The position numbers were made by a program, and so were the translations under genes. The notes beneath the pieces were generated by a model, which saw only the letters and a list, made by a program, of their open reading frames with translations, ran no database searches and had not been told where the DNA came from. From Verrucomicrobiota bacterium (GTDB lineage: Bacteria > Verrucomicrobiota > Kiritimatiellia > RFP12 > UBA1067), in contig JAKJGY010000021.1 in assembly GCA_022704145.1 (NCBI GenBank), positions 1 to 37,975 on the forward strand: DNA of 37,975 nt, written 5' to 3'. This document shows positions 1-8,241 of the stretch, in pieces. Positions within the stretch are counted from its first letter, which is position 1. Every line of letters begins with the position of its first letter.

Positions 1-220
1 TTGTGCGGTGCAGTATACCACGCAACGGTTACGATGGGAAGAGACGGGAAGCGGAGAGCCCGCATAAGGGATAAAATGCAGTTGAACGGAGCCGCGTCGG
101 ACGCCCCGGCGCTATGGGGTTTGAACGGGGCTTCCGGCCCGGACGGACGCCGCGCGGCCGCGCTTGAGAGGGGCGGCGGGGGACGCGGAGAGACACTCTC
201 TCTTCATTCCGCCGGTCCTG

Positions 221-240
221 GACGCCGCCTGGGCGGCGTC
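221..240. repeat. perfect GC-rich hairpin
   Basis: A self-complementary 20-base palindrome with nine-base arms (GACGCCGCC / GGCGGCGTC) and a two-base centre. No T-tract follows on either side, so a terminator role is only possible. It sits in the left edge of the window, where bases 1-325 hold no gene I can support on either strand; open frames there have the arginine/alanine/proline-rich composition of GC-rich shadows. Confidence 0.4.
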
Positions 241-325
241 TATTCGGCGTCCGGGCACGGTTCCGCCGGCGCGGCCCGCCGGGCGGTCGCGCGAAGGGGG
301 GCTTGTGATTCCGGCGCTGTGTCGC

Positions 326-399
326 CGGAGGTGGCTTTGGGGTACACGACCCACTTGGTCTGCCACAGCCGCCGGATCAGCGCGTCCCACGCGGCGGGC
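326..399 (-). pseudogene. possible scrap of an IS91-family (Y2) transposase
   Basis: On the minus strand a short stretch reads WDALIRRLWQTKWVVYPK. This resembles the conserved 'W..L...LY.T.WVVYAKPPF' segment of IS91/IS801-type transposases. The match stops after about 20 residues, and neither catalytic tyrosine nor the HUH motif is present, so this can only be a remnant. It abuts the end of the group II intron fragment, where the intron-encoded protein should begin. The assignment is from memory of the family motif and is tentative. Confidence 0.35.
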
Positions 400-429
400 G
401 CCGCCGGCGCGGAGGCATCGCCTCCACAG

Positions 430-774
430 GGACGCAGGTCTCCCGGGGTAAGACACGTAACCTTCCGCACGCAGACGCCGGATTTATAAAGCACACCCCG
501 TTGGGAGAATGGAGGACTTAGCCAGTCACGTGCCCGCTGGTCCCGAATGTGCCACACCTCGTATCCGGTTCTTGTTCATCGCCCCGTGCTTTCGCGTTGG
601 GGTTGCCACTACGCTGCGCTCCGTTGCTGCAGGCAAGCTGCAGCCTGTTGCCCTGCGGGCTGCCCCTCCCCACCCCGCCTCGCGGCGACGCAGTTGTCCT
701 TCGCTAAACCTTCCTCCTGACAGGTGGTTAGGGGACTCTCACCCCACAAGTCGTGCGCCATGCCGGGCGCACAC
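430..774 (-). mobile_element. group IIC (attC-type) intron, 5' ribozyme fragment
   Basis: Reading the minus strand from 774, the sequence opens with GTGTGCGCCCGGCATGGCGC, the typical 5' end of bacterial class C group II introns. The expected landmarks follow in order: GGGGTGAGAGTCCCC (731-745), CAACTGCGTC with a GCCGCGAGGC hairpin and GGGGTGGGGAGGGGC (about 650-695), and TTACCCCGGGAGACCTG near 435-452, which normally closes the domain I-III part. The reverse-transcriptase/maturase ORF and domains V and VI should follow but are absent; unrelated sequence with a transposase-like scrap takes over near 430. The fragment cannot splice by itself. Family recognition is from remembered IIC sequences; a covariance-model search would settle it. 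Confidence 0.75.
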
Positions 775-780
775 GTCCGC

Positions 781-846
781 GCGTGAACCTCGTTTCAGCC
801 GGCGTCCGCGCCGGGTGAAACGTAGTGTTCCACGCTCTTGTTAGCC
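781..846 (-). repeat. attC-like imperfect palindrome (integron-type site or terminator)
   Basis: Bases 792-821 form a hairpin: outer arms GTTTCA/TGAAAC around a CGGCG/CGCCG inner stem. It is flanked by a second helix, GCGTGAAC (781-788) against GTTCCACGC (827-835), which pairs fully except for one extrahelical base. TTGTTAGCC follows at 838-846, one mismatch from the GTTRRRY core. This layout (two helices, bulged base, core site) is that of an integron attC. The opposite core, expected around 771-780, is missing exactly where the group IIC intron fragment begins. It lies 17 bp downstream of the DUF262 gene stop, in the orientation of a cassette attC. A Rho-independent terminator is the alternative, although there is no T-tract. 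Confidence 0.45.
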
Positions 847-863
847 CCTCTTCATTCTCCGAA

Positions 864-2030
864 TCATCTGTTGCCTTTGGCCCGATTGTGGGTGATGCAA
901 AGCATCTCACAGTTCTTGGCCGTGCTCTTGCCGCCTTTGCTCCATGCTGCCACGTGATCGGCGTCCATTTCGTCGAACTTGTAGATTCTGCTCTTGTTCG
1001 CGCCATGCCCAACGGCGCAATGCGGGCAGTTGGACTTGCCCTTGCGTTCAGCCGCCTGCGTCTGCTTAGCGTATGTGGCCCTCTTGACCGGTATGTCGAA
1101 GACCCGGACCTCCAGCAACTTGGTATCGACCGAGCCGCCCAAGAGAAACTCGAAAATCCCCTTGCGATTGGTCACGCAGTCATCGGCGGCGAGTTTCTTC
1201 ACCCCGTCCGACAGCTTCTTCGGATCGTAGGACTTGCCGTGATACTCCTCGTAAAGTCTGCCCCACTCCAATCCCTTCATTTCTGGTAGAACGTCAGCAA
1301 AGACGGTTGAAGCCCAGTCAATCACGCTGTTGAAATAGGTCTTCAGCTCGTTGATGTCGCCTGTATAACGATGAGCGTTCATGTAGCCGTCGATATCACC
1401 TTTGCTCACCCAGTCTAGCGCCCGCTCCAAGAACTCCTGACGGTTCGCGCTGCCTTTAATGTACGCGCTCCATTTCTGGATATTCGCGTTCTGGCTGTTG
1501 CTGAACTCAGCCTTCGCAAGCGTCACGAATGGGCCGGAGTAGATGGCGTTCAAGAGCTCTTGGTCGTTGAGTGGCACACCTGCGATGTTGATCGTCTCAA
1601 ACCACTTCTTGATATCGGTCTCCGTGCCCTCGCACTCGTAGATCAACAGCTTGGAGTCACGAATCCTGGCTTGCTGGTCGGTGGGCAGGCTGTCGAAATT
1701 CTTCGGGTTGCCGTCGTCCATAATCGCAAACTTGTTCGTGATGAATCGCCCGACACTTGTGATGCGTTGCTGGCCGTCTAGCACCTCGAACTTGTCCTGT
1801 GCTACCTTGTTAAAGTAGATCAGTCCCAGCGGGTATCCCTTAAGCAGTGAATGGATGACTGCCTGCTCCTTCTTGCCGCCGCCGTCGGCATAGATGTAGT
1901 TCCGCTGATACTCCGGCTGAATTGTGAGCTTTCCGTCTAGTCCAAAAAGCCCTTTGCCTTCCAATTGGTTATACACAAACCCGGCGCAGATGTCGGCGAC
2001 CGTGATGTCAGTTTTTAGGGTGGTCTTCAC
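864..2030 (-). CDS. DUF262 / HNH nuclease-type protein
   Basis: The 388-residue protein has an N-terminal DUF262 (ParB-like NTP-binding/nicking) domain with its hallmark DGQQR motif near residue 85. A C-terminal HNH-type endonuclease region shows CPHC, then DADHV, then a C..HN ending (about residues 335-388). DUF262 proteins include GmrS of the GmrSD type IV restriction enzyme and related defence nucleases. The ATG overlaps the stop of the upstream EcoRI-type methylase by four bases, so the two are translationally coupled. The pair therefore reads as an R-M-like unit with this protein as candidate nuclease; that role is inferred. Codon choice is visibly less GC-rich than in the neighbouring core genes, suggesting acquisition. 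An attC-like palindrome lies just after the stop. Confidence 0.85.
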   Translation of the reverse strand: MKTTLKTDITVADICAGFVYNQLEGKGLFGLDGKLTIQPEYQRNYIYADGGGKKEQAVIHSLLKGYPLGLIYFNKVAQDKFEVLDGQQRITSVGRFITNKFAIMDDGNPKNFDSLPTDQQARIRDSKLLIYECEGTETDIKKWFETINIAGVPLNDQELLNAIYSGPFVTLAKAEFSNSQNANIQKWSAYIKGSANRQEFLERALDWVSKGDIDGYMNAHRYTGDINELKTYFNSVIDWASTVFADVLPEMKGLEWGRLYEEYHGKSYDPKKLSDGVKKLAADDCVTNRKGIFEFLLGGSVDTKLLEVRVFDIPVKRATYAKQTQAAERKGKSNCPHCAVGHGANKSRIYKFDEMDADHVAAWSKGGKSTAKNCEMLCITHNRAKGNR

Positions 2031-3202
2031 TTTGTGGCCTTTCTCGCCGGCCGGGTGCGGCGGTGTCGGATAACGATTCTGTCGTACATTCGGCGATAAC
2101 TGCCGTCGCCATTGGCGATGTAGAAACGCGGCCCGCCTGGCAAGTAGCTTCCCTTTTGTGCGACCTGCGACATTGGCACGCCGAGGTTCATGCTCGACCC
2201 CAGAATCTCGAACTGGTCCGGGTTGTATTTATCAATGAAGGTAATAGGCACCCCCATAGAGCCGTCGTAGTCGCTGGGGATTTCCTTGTAGTTGCCCACC
2301 TCAATCCCATCGTAGTTCGCGTACCGGTCGTAAGTGGCCTTGCCTCTCAGATTCTTACTGAACTTGAGATTCTCGGCCATGGTCATCAGGCTCAATGGCT
2401 GGTGGCGACGACCATGGTCAATATTTGTGTACCAGCACGAGGAAGAAACGCGGGCGATCTTTTTCCCCGTTTCCCGGTCTATGTGGTGGAAATGTCCCCA
2501 GTGGTCAGGCACCTCAAAGAACATTCCAACGTTGAAGTTCGTGCAGCCTAGCCACATCCAGTTGTCCTTGATAAGCGGGAAGATGTCCTTGTATGTGATC
2601 GAATTGGTGTTCCCGATGATCAGGAATCTCTTTGAATGCTCCACGAGTTGGGCGACGTACTCACGGAACAGTGAAAAGGGCGGGTTGGTGACCACGATGT
2701 CCGCCTGCTTGAGTAACTCGACGCAATCCGCACTGCGGAAGTCGCCGCCGCCGTACTTGTCGTCTCCTTTCAAGGGTATTCGCGCGGCCTTGTTTCGCTT
2801 GAGGAAGAGCTTTACGTCGTCTATGTTCGCCGCGCCGTCTCCGTCTTCGTCTTTGACATGATCGATGATCACGGCGAGGGCCTTGGGCTTCTTGCGCTTG
2901 CCGTTTCCCTCGCTATATTCCGGAAACAACGTGAGTTGGCCAGCGATAGGGGAGCCGTCGTAACTTGTGGTGACAAGCTTCTTGAGGCCGAGCGTGTTAA
3001 AGTTGGCGGCGAAATACTTGAAGAAGTTGCTCTCAAACGGATCGTCGCAGTTGCAGTAGACGACCTGGCCGCGGAATGTGTCGGGGTCGAACTCGAGATA
3101 GGCCTCAACTTCCTTTTGGATGTCGTCATACTGGGTGTAAAATTCGTCCTTCTTGGCAGCCCTTGCGGCGCCGAGGCCTCGATTTAGCGAGTTTCTCGTC
3201 AT
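2027..3202 (-). CDS. EcoRI-type adenine-specific DNA methyltransferase
   Basis: Residues 1-391 match the EcoRI-methylase family. [15 protein letters not shown] comes early (AdoMet/target region), then [14 protein letters not shown], with the amino-methyltransferase motif IV as NPPFSLF near residue 172. The product would methylate adenine N6 in DNA. The reading frame stays open upstream to 3289, but the conserved part begins [13 protein letters not shown], so I place the start at the ATG ending at 3202; AGGGA lies about 10 bases before it. Its stop overlaps the start of the DUF262-HNH gene (ATGA). No classical EcoRI-like endonuclease is present. Upstream are paired AAAATAGCA repeats that may be an operator. 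Amino-acid and base composition are more AT-leaning than in neighbouring core genes. Confidence 0.88.
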   Translation of the reverse strand: MTRNSLNRGLGAARAAKKDEFYTQYDDIQKEVEAYLEFDPDTFRGQVVYCNCDDPFESNFFKYFAANFNTLGLKKLVTTSYDGSPIAGQLTLFPEYSEGNGKRKKPKALAVIIDHVKDEDGDGAANIDDVKLFLKRNKAARIPLKGDDKYGGGDFRSADCVELLKQADIVVTNPPFSLFREYVAQLVEHSKRFLIIGNTNSITYKDIFPLIKDNWMWLGCTNFNVGMFFEVPDHWGHFHHIDRETGKKIARVSSSCWYTNIDHGRRHQPLSLMTMAENLKFSKNLRGKATYDRYANYDGIEVGNYKEIPSDYDGSMGVPITFIDKYNPDQFEILGSSMNLGVPMSQVAQKGSYLPGGPRFYIANGDGSYRRMYDRIVIRHRRTRPARKATK

Positions 3203-3267
3203 TCTTCGCAATTCCCTTCGCGTCGTGTTCTCTTCATATCTTCGGGCTAACCTCTGATTGAGGATCA

Positions 3268-3304
3268 AAAATAGCAGGGAAAATAGCATAACTCTCGCTG
3301 CTAT
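3268..3304 (-). promoter_or_regulatory. candidate operator of the R-M-like operon
   Basis: Two identical copies of AAAATAGCA occur 12 bases apart (3268-3276 and 3280-3288). An inverted TGCTAT follows at 3299-3304. They lie 66-100 bases upstream of the methylase start in unusually AT-rich sequence for this window. R-M operons are often controlled by repeated operators, but no controller-protein gene is visible here, so function is inferred. Confidence 0.35.
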
Positions 3305-3532
3305 AGATCAACCCTTCGGCTGGACGGCAACGGGTTACGACTTGCCTGTGAGCCTTACCGGCCACAATAGGGATCATCGCTCAGGCTCAAACGGCCGTCG
3401 GAACGTTCGCCCTAAGTTCAACCATGTCCGCACGATAGCATACGGCCCGGCTCGCTTCAAGCCTGTTCGCGAGGCAGCGACCGATGACACGCACGCATCC
3501 GGTCGGCGCAGCCCGTGGCGCGGGGACACGCG

Positions 3533-3554
3533 GCACGGGCAGGGATGCCCGTGC
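3533..3554. repeat. perfect hairpin in a gene-free stretch
   Basis: Nine-base arms GCACGGGCA (3533-3541) and TGCCCGTGC (3546-3554) surround GGGA. It sits in the 3305-3560 stretch, in which I see no gene on either strand. No T-tract follows. It resembles the GC-rich dispersed hairpins that litter spacers of this type of genome and may mark a recombination scar next to the panD fragment. Confidence 0.45.
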
Positions 3555-3561
3555 GACAGGG

Positions 3562-3819
3562 GTACCGGACCAGCGCACAGCCGGGCGCTGCGCCGCCGCG
3601 GTCGTGGAACCAGATGCGGTCGCCGGCGAAGTCCTGGACTTCGAGCCCCGACATGGCGCAGAAGTGGCTGCCGACATTGAGCCGCCCGTAGAGCGCGCAG
3701 ACGGCGTCGACGCCGTCCGCGACGGCGTTCTGCGTCTCGGCCGTGCCGCCGTTGGCGACCACGAAGCGCAGCCAGAGCGCGTCGTTGGCGGCCGCTGAGG
3801 GTTCAGGTTCGTCGAGGCG
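3562..3819 (-). pseudogene. unidentified gene fragment
   Basis: One minus-strand frame between a TAA (3820-3822) and about 3562 reads like real protein (LYGRLNVGSHFCAM, SGLEVQDFAGDRIWFHD), with balanced hydrophobic and aromatic content, unlike the arginine/alanine-rich shadow frames around it. There is no plausible start, and the frame degrades at its C-terminal side into low-complexity residues. I do not recognise the family. It abuts and slightly overlaps the truncated panD remnant on the other strand, so this is probably the junction of two decayed pieces. Confidence 0.3.
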
Positions 3820-4009
3820 TTATGCGATCCGCGGGCCGCGCGGCAGCGGCGTGGCCTGCCTGAACGGCGCGGCGGCCTACAAGGGCGTGGTCGGCGACCG
3901 GCTGATCGTGATGGCCTGGTGCCAGCTCGACGACGAGGAGCGCAAGCACCACCAGCCCAGGATCGTGCGGCTCGACGAGCGGAACCGCATCGTCGCGGCG
4001 GCTGTCTAG
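3797..4009 (+). pseudogene. panD: 3' half of aspartate 1-decarboxylase (panD remnant)
   Basis: The last 70 or so residues of this frame align with the C-terminal half of PanD: YAIRGPRGSGV, LNGAAAYKGVVGDRLIVMAW, then a DDEE..HHQPRIV..DERN tail, ending at TAG (4007-4009). PanD makes beta-alanine for pantothenate and CoA. The N-terminal half is missing, including the Gly-Ser self-cleavage site that generates the pyruvoyl cofactor, so the product could not be active. Sequence left of about 3797 belongs to an unrelated minus-strand fragment, showing truncation by recombination. Whether an intact panD exists elsewhere cannot be seen. Confidence 0.7.
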
Positions 4010-4054
4010 AACGGCTGAGCGGCTCGCAGGGCGCCGTGACCCTGTGCTGCGGCC

Positions 4055-4633
4055 TTACGCGTCCTTCTCGGACAGCGCCGTCACCGGCTTGCCGCAATGC
4101 GGGCACGCGCCGGTTGTGTTCCAGGGGAACAGCTTGGCGCACGAGGCGCAGGTCCAGCGCGTCTTCAGCTCGGCGGCCGCGGCCGCAAGGCCAGCCTCCT
4201 TGACTTTGGCGCAGGTCCGGCGCGCCGCCTGGCGGTAGAGCGGTTTCTCGTGGTGCTTGCTGAGCCGCTCGCAGGTCTCAAAGCTCTCGCACAGGCCGCA
4301 GTTGGCGACTTTCCTCTCCTTGGCGCACAGGAAGACCCCGCATTTCGACTCCATGCTCGGATGCGTGCAGCCTTTGCACTTCTTGCCGTCCTTCTTGCCG
4401 TTGAGGTGCAGCTCGCAGGCCGCGCAGTAGATCCCGCAGAAGGCGATCTCCGCGTTCCGCTTCCCCTGTGGCGCAGACAGTCCGGAGGCGGAGGCCGGCT
4501 GCTCCGCGTCAGGCTCCTTGAGGCTGCGGAGATTGCGGGTGGAGGGCTGCGCGCCGCAGGCGCGGCGCGCGCCGACGGCGCACATGCAGCCGACGACAAA
4601 ATTTCGGCGGCTGGCTTCTTTCAGGTACCCCAT
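4055..4633 (-). CDS. exported DUF3795 cysteine-rich protein with C-terminal zinc ribbon
   Basis: A 192-residue protein. The N-terminus has a twin-arginine-like motif (SRRNFVV, residues 8-14) followed by a short hydrophobic stretch, suggesting Tat export. Residues 61-150 form a DUF3795 domain with many cysteines (CGIYCAAC, CKGC, CGVFLC, CGLC, C). Residues 160-183 add a separate zinc-ribbon-like knuckle pair (CASC, CPHC). Such cysteine sets usually bind metal or Fe-S clusters; no biochemical role is established. A strong ribosome-binding site (AAGGAGG, five bases before ATG) supports the start. It lies between the panD remnant and the inverted-repeat element, with no operon partner. Confidence 0.75.
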   Translation of the reverse strand: MGYLKEASRRNFVVGCMCAVGARRACGAQPSTRNLRSLKEPDAEQPASASGLSAPQGKRNAEIAFCGIYCAACELHLNGKKDGKKCKGCTHPSMESKCGVFLCAKERKVANCGLCESFETCERLSKHHEKPLYRQAARRTCAKVKEAGLAAAAAELKTRWTCASCAKLFPWNTTGACPHCGKPVTALSEKDA

Positions 4634-4703
4634 GACGGCCTCCTTGTTACAGCGTCACATCAAGGATAGCCCTTTTACGGCCTGAGCACAAGCCGGGCGG
4701 AAC

Positions 4704-4721
4704 ACCCCTCTCAGCAGGGGT
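4704..4721. repeat. short hairpin
   Basis: ACCCCT and AGGGGT arms around a six-base loop (CTCAGC), directly left of the larger nested inverted repeat. A partly matching hairpin (GCCCTC / GGAGGGC) lies just right of it near 4883-4900. Together they look like flanking structure of one element. No gene is visible in 4634-4922. Confidence 0.4.
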
Positions 4722-4726
4722 GGCAT

Positions 4727-4875
4727 CCCCGTTTCACTGACTTGACGAAAGAGACGCATTCGGTCGGCCCGGAGGTCCGACCCTACCTGCGAGGGTCGTC
4801 GTTCCGGCTTCGGATCGCGGGTAGGGCGCGACCTCCGGGCGCGCCGCTGTTCATCGGTCGGTCAGTGAAACGGGG
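4727..4875. mobile_element. nested inverted-repeat element, MITE-like
   Basis: A 149-bp non-coding element with three nested inverted repeats. The perfect 15-base outer arms are CCCCGTTTCACTGAC (4727-4741) and GTCAGTGAAACGGGG (4861-4875). Middle arms are GCCCGGAGGTC (4767-4777) and GACCTCCGGGC (4830-4840). Inner arms are CCCTACC (4781-4787) and GGTAGGG (4820-4826). The whole can fold into one long imperfect hairpin. There is no ORF inside and no clear target-site duplication. It lies in the spacer after clpX. A dispersed non-autonomous element or a structured RNA/terminator are the main possibilities. Confidence 0.55.
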
Positions 4876-4922
4876 TTGCGCCCTCTCAGGGGAGGGCAGG
4901 CAGCCCAAGGTCAAGGTGCGCG

Positions 4923-6215
4923 CTACGCCAACAGATGCGCGGCAGCCTCGCCGCCCTCGCTCTGCTTGCGAACCATCTCGGCTGTCACGCGCAGGGCCTT
5001 AAGCGCAGGGTTGCCGGGGGCCTCGAACATGACCTCCATCATGAGGTCCTCCATCACCGCGCGCAGGCCGCGCGCGCCGGCCTTGCGCTTCATCGCCAGC
5101 CGGGCCATCTCGCGCAGCGCCTCGGGGTCGAACGTCAGCTCGACCTCCTCCATGTCCAGCAGCTTCTGATACTGCTTGACGAGGCAGTTCTTGGGCTCCG
5201 TCAGGATACGGACCAGATCCTCCTCGCTCATCTCGGCCATCGACGTCAAGACCGGCAGACGGCCGACAAACTCGGGGATCAGCCCGAACCGGACGAGATC
5301 CTCCGGCTGGACGGCCAAGGGGGCCGCGCCGTCCGCAGCCTTGCGCGCCGACCGGCCGCCCGCCTCGGTGTAGCCGATCGCGCGGCGTCCCTCACGCTGC
5401 CGCACGATACTGTCCAGACCGACGAACGCGCCCCCGCAAATGAAGAGGATGTTGCGGGTGTTGAGCTTGATGTACTCCTGCTGCGGGTGCTTGCGGCCGC
5501 CCTGGGGCGGCACACGCGCTTCGGTGCCCTCCAGGATCTTGAGCAGGGCCTGCTGCACGCCCTCGCCCGAGACGTCGCGCGTGATCGAGACGTTCTCGGT
5601 CTTGCGCGCGATCTTGTCGATCTCATCGATGTAGACGATGCCGCGCTCGGCCCGCGCCACGTCCATGTCCGCCGCCTGCAGCAGGTAGAGCAGGATGTTC
5701 TCGACGTCCTCGCCCACGTAGCCCGCCTCGGTGATCGTGGTCGCGTCGGCGATGGCGAAGGGGACGTCGAGCAGGCGCGCGAGCGTGCGGGCGAAGAGCG
5801 TCTTGCCGCAGCCCGTCGGGCCGATCATCAGGATGTTGCTCTTCTCGATCTCCACGTCCGCGAAACGGTCGTCCTGGCCGGCCGGCCGCTGCGTCAGGCG
5901 CTTGTAATGGTTATGCACCGCCACCGAAAGCATCTTCTTCGTGCGCTCGTGGCCGATCACATACTGGTCGAGGAAGCGTTTGATCTCGGAAGGCGGCGGC
6001 ACGCGGAGCTGCGGCAGGGCGGCCGCGGCGCGCCGCTTGGACTGCGGCGCGCTCTCGGCCACGATGCGCGCGCAGATCTCCACGCAGTCACAGCAGATGT
6101 TGGCGCCCGGCCCGGGAATGATGGCCGCGCCCGCGCGCTCGTCCTTGCCGCAGAATGAACAGACCAGATCCGAGCCGGTGCCGGAGCCGGAACCCGAGGA
6201 TGTGCGACGTGCCAT
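4923..6215 (-). CDS. clpX: ATP-dependent Clp protease, ATPase subunit ClpX
   Basis: AAA+ unfoldase that recognises substrates, unfolds them and feeds them to ClpP in the cytoplasm. The N-terminal C4 zinc-binding domain is visible (CSFC and CCDC pairs). The ATPase core shows Walker A GPTGCGKT, Walker B VYIDEID, the pore-loop GYVG, the RKH loop (GRKHP) and [12 protein letters not shown] near sensor 2. At 430 residues it is normal length. The frame extends 22 codons upstream, but the proper start is MARRTSSG at 6215, just after the clpP stop, with GGAG about 10 bases before it. Last gene of tig-clpP-clpX. Confidence 0.96.
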   Translation of the reverse strand: MARRTSSGSGSGTGSDLVCSFCGKDERAGAAIIPGPGANICCDCVEICARIVAESAPQSKRRAAAALPQLRVPPPSEIKRFLDQYVIGHERTKKMLSVAVHNHYKRLTQRPAGQDDRFADVEIEKSNILMIGPTGCGKTLFARTLARLLDVPFAIADATTITEAGYVGEDVENILLYLLQAADMDVARAERGIVYIDEIDKIARKTENVSITRDVSGEGVQQALLKILEGTEARVPPQGGRKHPQQEYIKLNTRNILFICGGAFVGLDSIVRQREGRRAIGYTEAGGRSARKAADGAAPLAVQPEDLVRFGLIPEFVGRLPVLTSMAEMSEEDLVRILTEPKNCLVKQYQKLLDMEEVELTFDPEALREMARLAMKRKAGARGLRAVMEDLMMEVMFEAPGNPALKALRVTAEMVRKQSEGGEAAAHLLA

Positions 6216-6219
6216 GCTC

Positions 6220-6831
6220 TTACTTCTCCGCCTGGCGTTTGACCAGCACCTCGTCGACCAGGCCATAGGCCTTCGCCTCATCCGCCGACATGAAATAGTC
6301 GCGCTCCGTATCGTTCGCCAGCGCGTCCGCGGTCTTGCCCGTATGAAACGCGAGGATCTCGTTCAGCCGGTCCTTCAGGCGCAGGATCTCCTTGGCCGCG
6401 ATGCTGATGTCGGAGGCCTTGCCTTCCGCGCCGCCCCACGGCTGATGGATCATGATGCGGGCGTTGGGCAGGGAGAAGCGCTTGCCCTTGCGCCCGGCCG
6501 CCAGGAGCACCGCCCCCATGCTGGCCGCCTGCCCCACGCAGTACGTCGCCACCTCGCACGTGATGTACTGCATCGTGTCATATATGGCCAGTCCCGCCGT
6601 CACCGATCCGCCGGGCGAGTTGATGTAGACCGAGATCTCCTTGGTCGCGTCCTGCGCCTGCAGGAACAGGAGCTGGGCGATGATCAGGTTGCTGACCTCG
6701 TCGTTGATGCCGGTGCCGATAAAGACGATCCGGTCCTGCAGCAGGCGCGAATAGATGTCGTACGAGCGCTCGCCCCGCCCCGTCTGCTCGACGACGATCG
6801 GGACTAGCATGGATGCGTGTGTCGGGTGCAT
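6220..6831 (-). CDS. clpP: ATP-dependent Clp protease, proteolytic subunit ClpP
   Basis: Serine protease subunit that assembles into the tetradecameric Clp chamber. The catalytic triad is complete: Ser104 (GQAASMGA), His129 (MIHQPWGG) and Asp178 (ERDYF), each offset by +7 from the mature E. coli numbering. The 203-residue length is typical. The start lies eight bases after the tig stop with GGAG immediately upstream; an internal ATG (MLVPIV) is the alternative but has no ribosome-binding site. It ends four bases before clpX starts, so the trio is one transcription unit. Confidence 0.97.
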   Translation of the reverse strand: MHPTHASMLVPIVVEQTGRGERSYDIYSRLLQDRIVFIGTGINDEVSNLIIAQLLFLQAQDATKEISVYINSPGGSVTAGLAIYDTMQYITCEVATYCVGQAASMGAVLLAAGRKGKRFSLPNARIMIHQPWGGAEGKASDISIAAKEILRLKDRLNEILAFHTGKTADALANDTERDYFMSADEAKAYGLVDEVLVKRQAEK

Positions 6832-6839
6832 ACGTCTCC

Positions 6840-8132
6840 TCAGTGTTTCGCCTGGGCCAGCAGGGCCTGCATGGTCTTCTCGCCGACGATCTGGCTGCTC
6901 AGCAGGCCCATCCGCCCGCTCTTCTCAAGCTGCGCGCGGAGCTGCTCGACCTTCATGCGGTGCTCCGACGCCAGCGCCTCCAGCTTCTGGTTGACCTCCT
7001 CGTCCGACGCCGTGATCTTCTCCTTGTCGGCGATGGCGCGCAACACATACCTCAGCTTCAGTTGCCGCTTCGCGCTGGCCGTGGCGTTCTCGATGATCGC
7101 CTCACGGTTCTTCTCAAGGTCCTCACGCTTCAGGCCCCGGTAGTGCGCCTCGCTGGCCATCCGGTCGATCGTCCGCGAGATCTCGTCGGACACCTCCGTC
7201 TCCGGCAGGTCGAAGTCGGTCTTCTTCAGCAGGTACTCCACAACAGCCTGCTCGCGGCGCTGCTGTTCAGCCGCCTGCGCCGCCTCCTCCAGGCTCTGGC
7301 GCGCCTGCGCGCGGAACGCCTCCAGCGACTCCGCCTTGACCTGCTTGAGCAGCTCCTCGTCGGACGGCAGGGCGCGCTGGCGCACGCCCTTGAGCGTCAC
7401 CTGGTAATCCGCCTTCTTGCCGCGCAGCGCCTCAAGCGGATGATCTTTCCCGAAGGCGGCCTTGACCTCCTTGGCCTCTCCGGCGCGCATCCCTTCCAGC
7501 GCGCTCACCACCTCCGGCAGGAAGCGGCCCTCCTCCACCTGGAACCAGAAGTCCTTACCCTCGGAGACCGCCTTGGCCTCGGGCGCCAGCTCGGACACCG
7601 GACGTCCGCCGACGCTTCCGGAGAAATCGATGCTCACCAGGTCTCCCGCCGCGACCGGATATCCCTCGGGCGCCTCCTCGAAACGGGCGAACGCGCCGCG
7701 CAGGCGGTTGAGGTGCTCCTCGACCTGATCGTCCGTCACGACCGGCTCCTCGAACGGCACCGGGATCTTGACGTATTTGGGCAGGTCGAACTCCGGCTCG
7801 ACGTCGGCCGTGAACGAGAAACGGATGCCGCTCTCAGGTGAGAACGCGACCTCGCCCACCTCCAGCAGCGCGACCAGCTTGAGGTTCTCCTGCTCCACCG
7901 CGCGCTTATAGAGCGAGCGCACGAGCCGTCCGTGGACCTCCTCCTCGATCTGCTGACGGAACTCGCGCTGGATGATCTCGCGCGGCACCTTGCCGGGACG
8001 GAAGCCCTTGACGCGACCCTGCGTCAGGAAGGCCTTGACGACCTCCTCATAGTCGGGGCGGGTCTCCGCGGCGTCCGCTTTGACCACCAGCTTCACCCGG
8101 CACAAACCCATGTTCTGTCTCTCGACGTTCAT
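6840..8132 (-). CDS. tig: trigger factor
   Basis: Ribosome-associated chaperone and peptidyl-prolyl isomerase acting on nascent chains. The N-terminal ribosome-binding domain carries the signature GFRPGKVP (about residues 43-50). An FKBP-like domain follows (about 150-245; [11 protein letters not shown]), then a helical C-terminal chaperone domain rich in Glu, Lys and Gln. The 430-residue length is standard. The start MNVERQN aligns with the family N-terminus and has AAAGG nine bases upstream. First gene of tig-clpP-clpX, separated from rho by a 109-bp spacer with a strong hairpin. Confidence 0.95.
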   Translation of the reverse strand: MNVERQNMGLCRVKLVVKADAAETRPDYEEVVKAFLTQGRVKGFRPGKVPREIIQREFRQQIEEEVHGRLVRSLYKRAVEQENLKLVALLEVGEVAFSPESGIRFSFTADVEPEFDLPKYVKIPVPFEEPVVTDDQVEEHLNRLRGAFARFEEAPEGYPVAAGDLVSIDFSGSVGGRPVSELAPEAKAVSEGKDFWFQVEEGRFLPEVVSALEGMRAGEAKEVKAAFGKDHPLEALRGKKADYQVTLKGVRQRALPSDEELLKQVKAESLEAFRAQARQSLEEAAQAAEQQRREQAVVEYLLKKTDFDLPETEVSDEISRTIDRMASEAHYRGLKREDLEKNREAIIENATASAKRQLKLRYVLRAIADKEKITASDEEVNQKLEALASEHRMKVEQLRAQLEKSGRMGLLSSQIVGEKTMQALLAQAKH

Positions 8133-8184
8133 CCGTAAAACCTTTCACTTTCCATACCGCAAAAAAGGGCTAATAAAATAACAT

Positions 8185-8225
8185 GTGCCCGGCCGCACTT
8201 CACGAAAAAAATGCGCGCCGGGCAC
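8185..8225 (-). terminator. hairpin between rho and tig
   Basis: Perfect nine-base arms GTGCCCGGC (8185-8193) and GCCGGGCAC (8217-8225) enclose a loop with a second partial pairing (GCGCA / TGCG) and a run of seven T/A bases. It follows the rho stop and precedes tig. There is no T-tract directly after the stem, but CCCTTTTTTGC comes about 15 bases further along the minus strand. It probably ends or attenuates coaE-rho transcription. Confidence 0.5.
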
Positions 8226-8241
8226 CACCCGCCAACCCGGT

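Noticed and set aside
3415-3421. GTTCAAC, matching an integron core consensus, as the other end of a cassette
   Set aside because: A degenerate 7-mer expected by chance every kilobase or so; no paired core or palindrome lies next to it.
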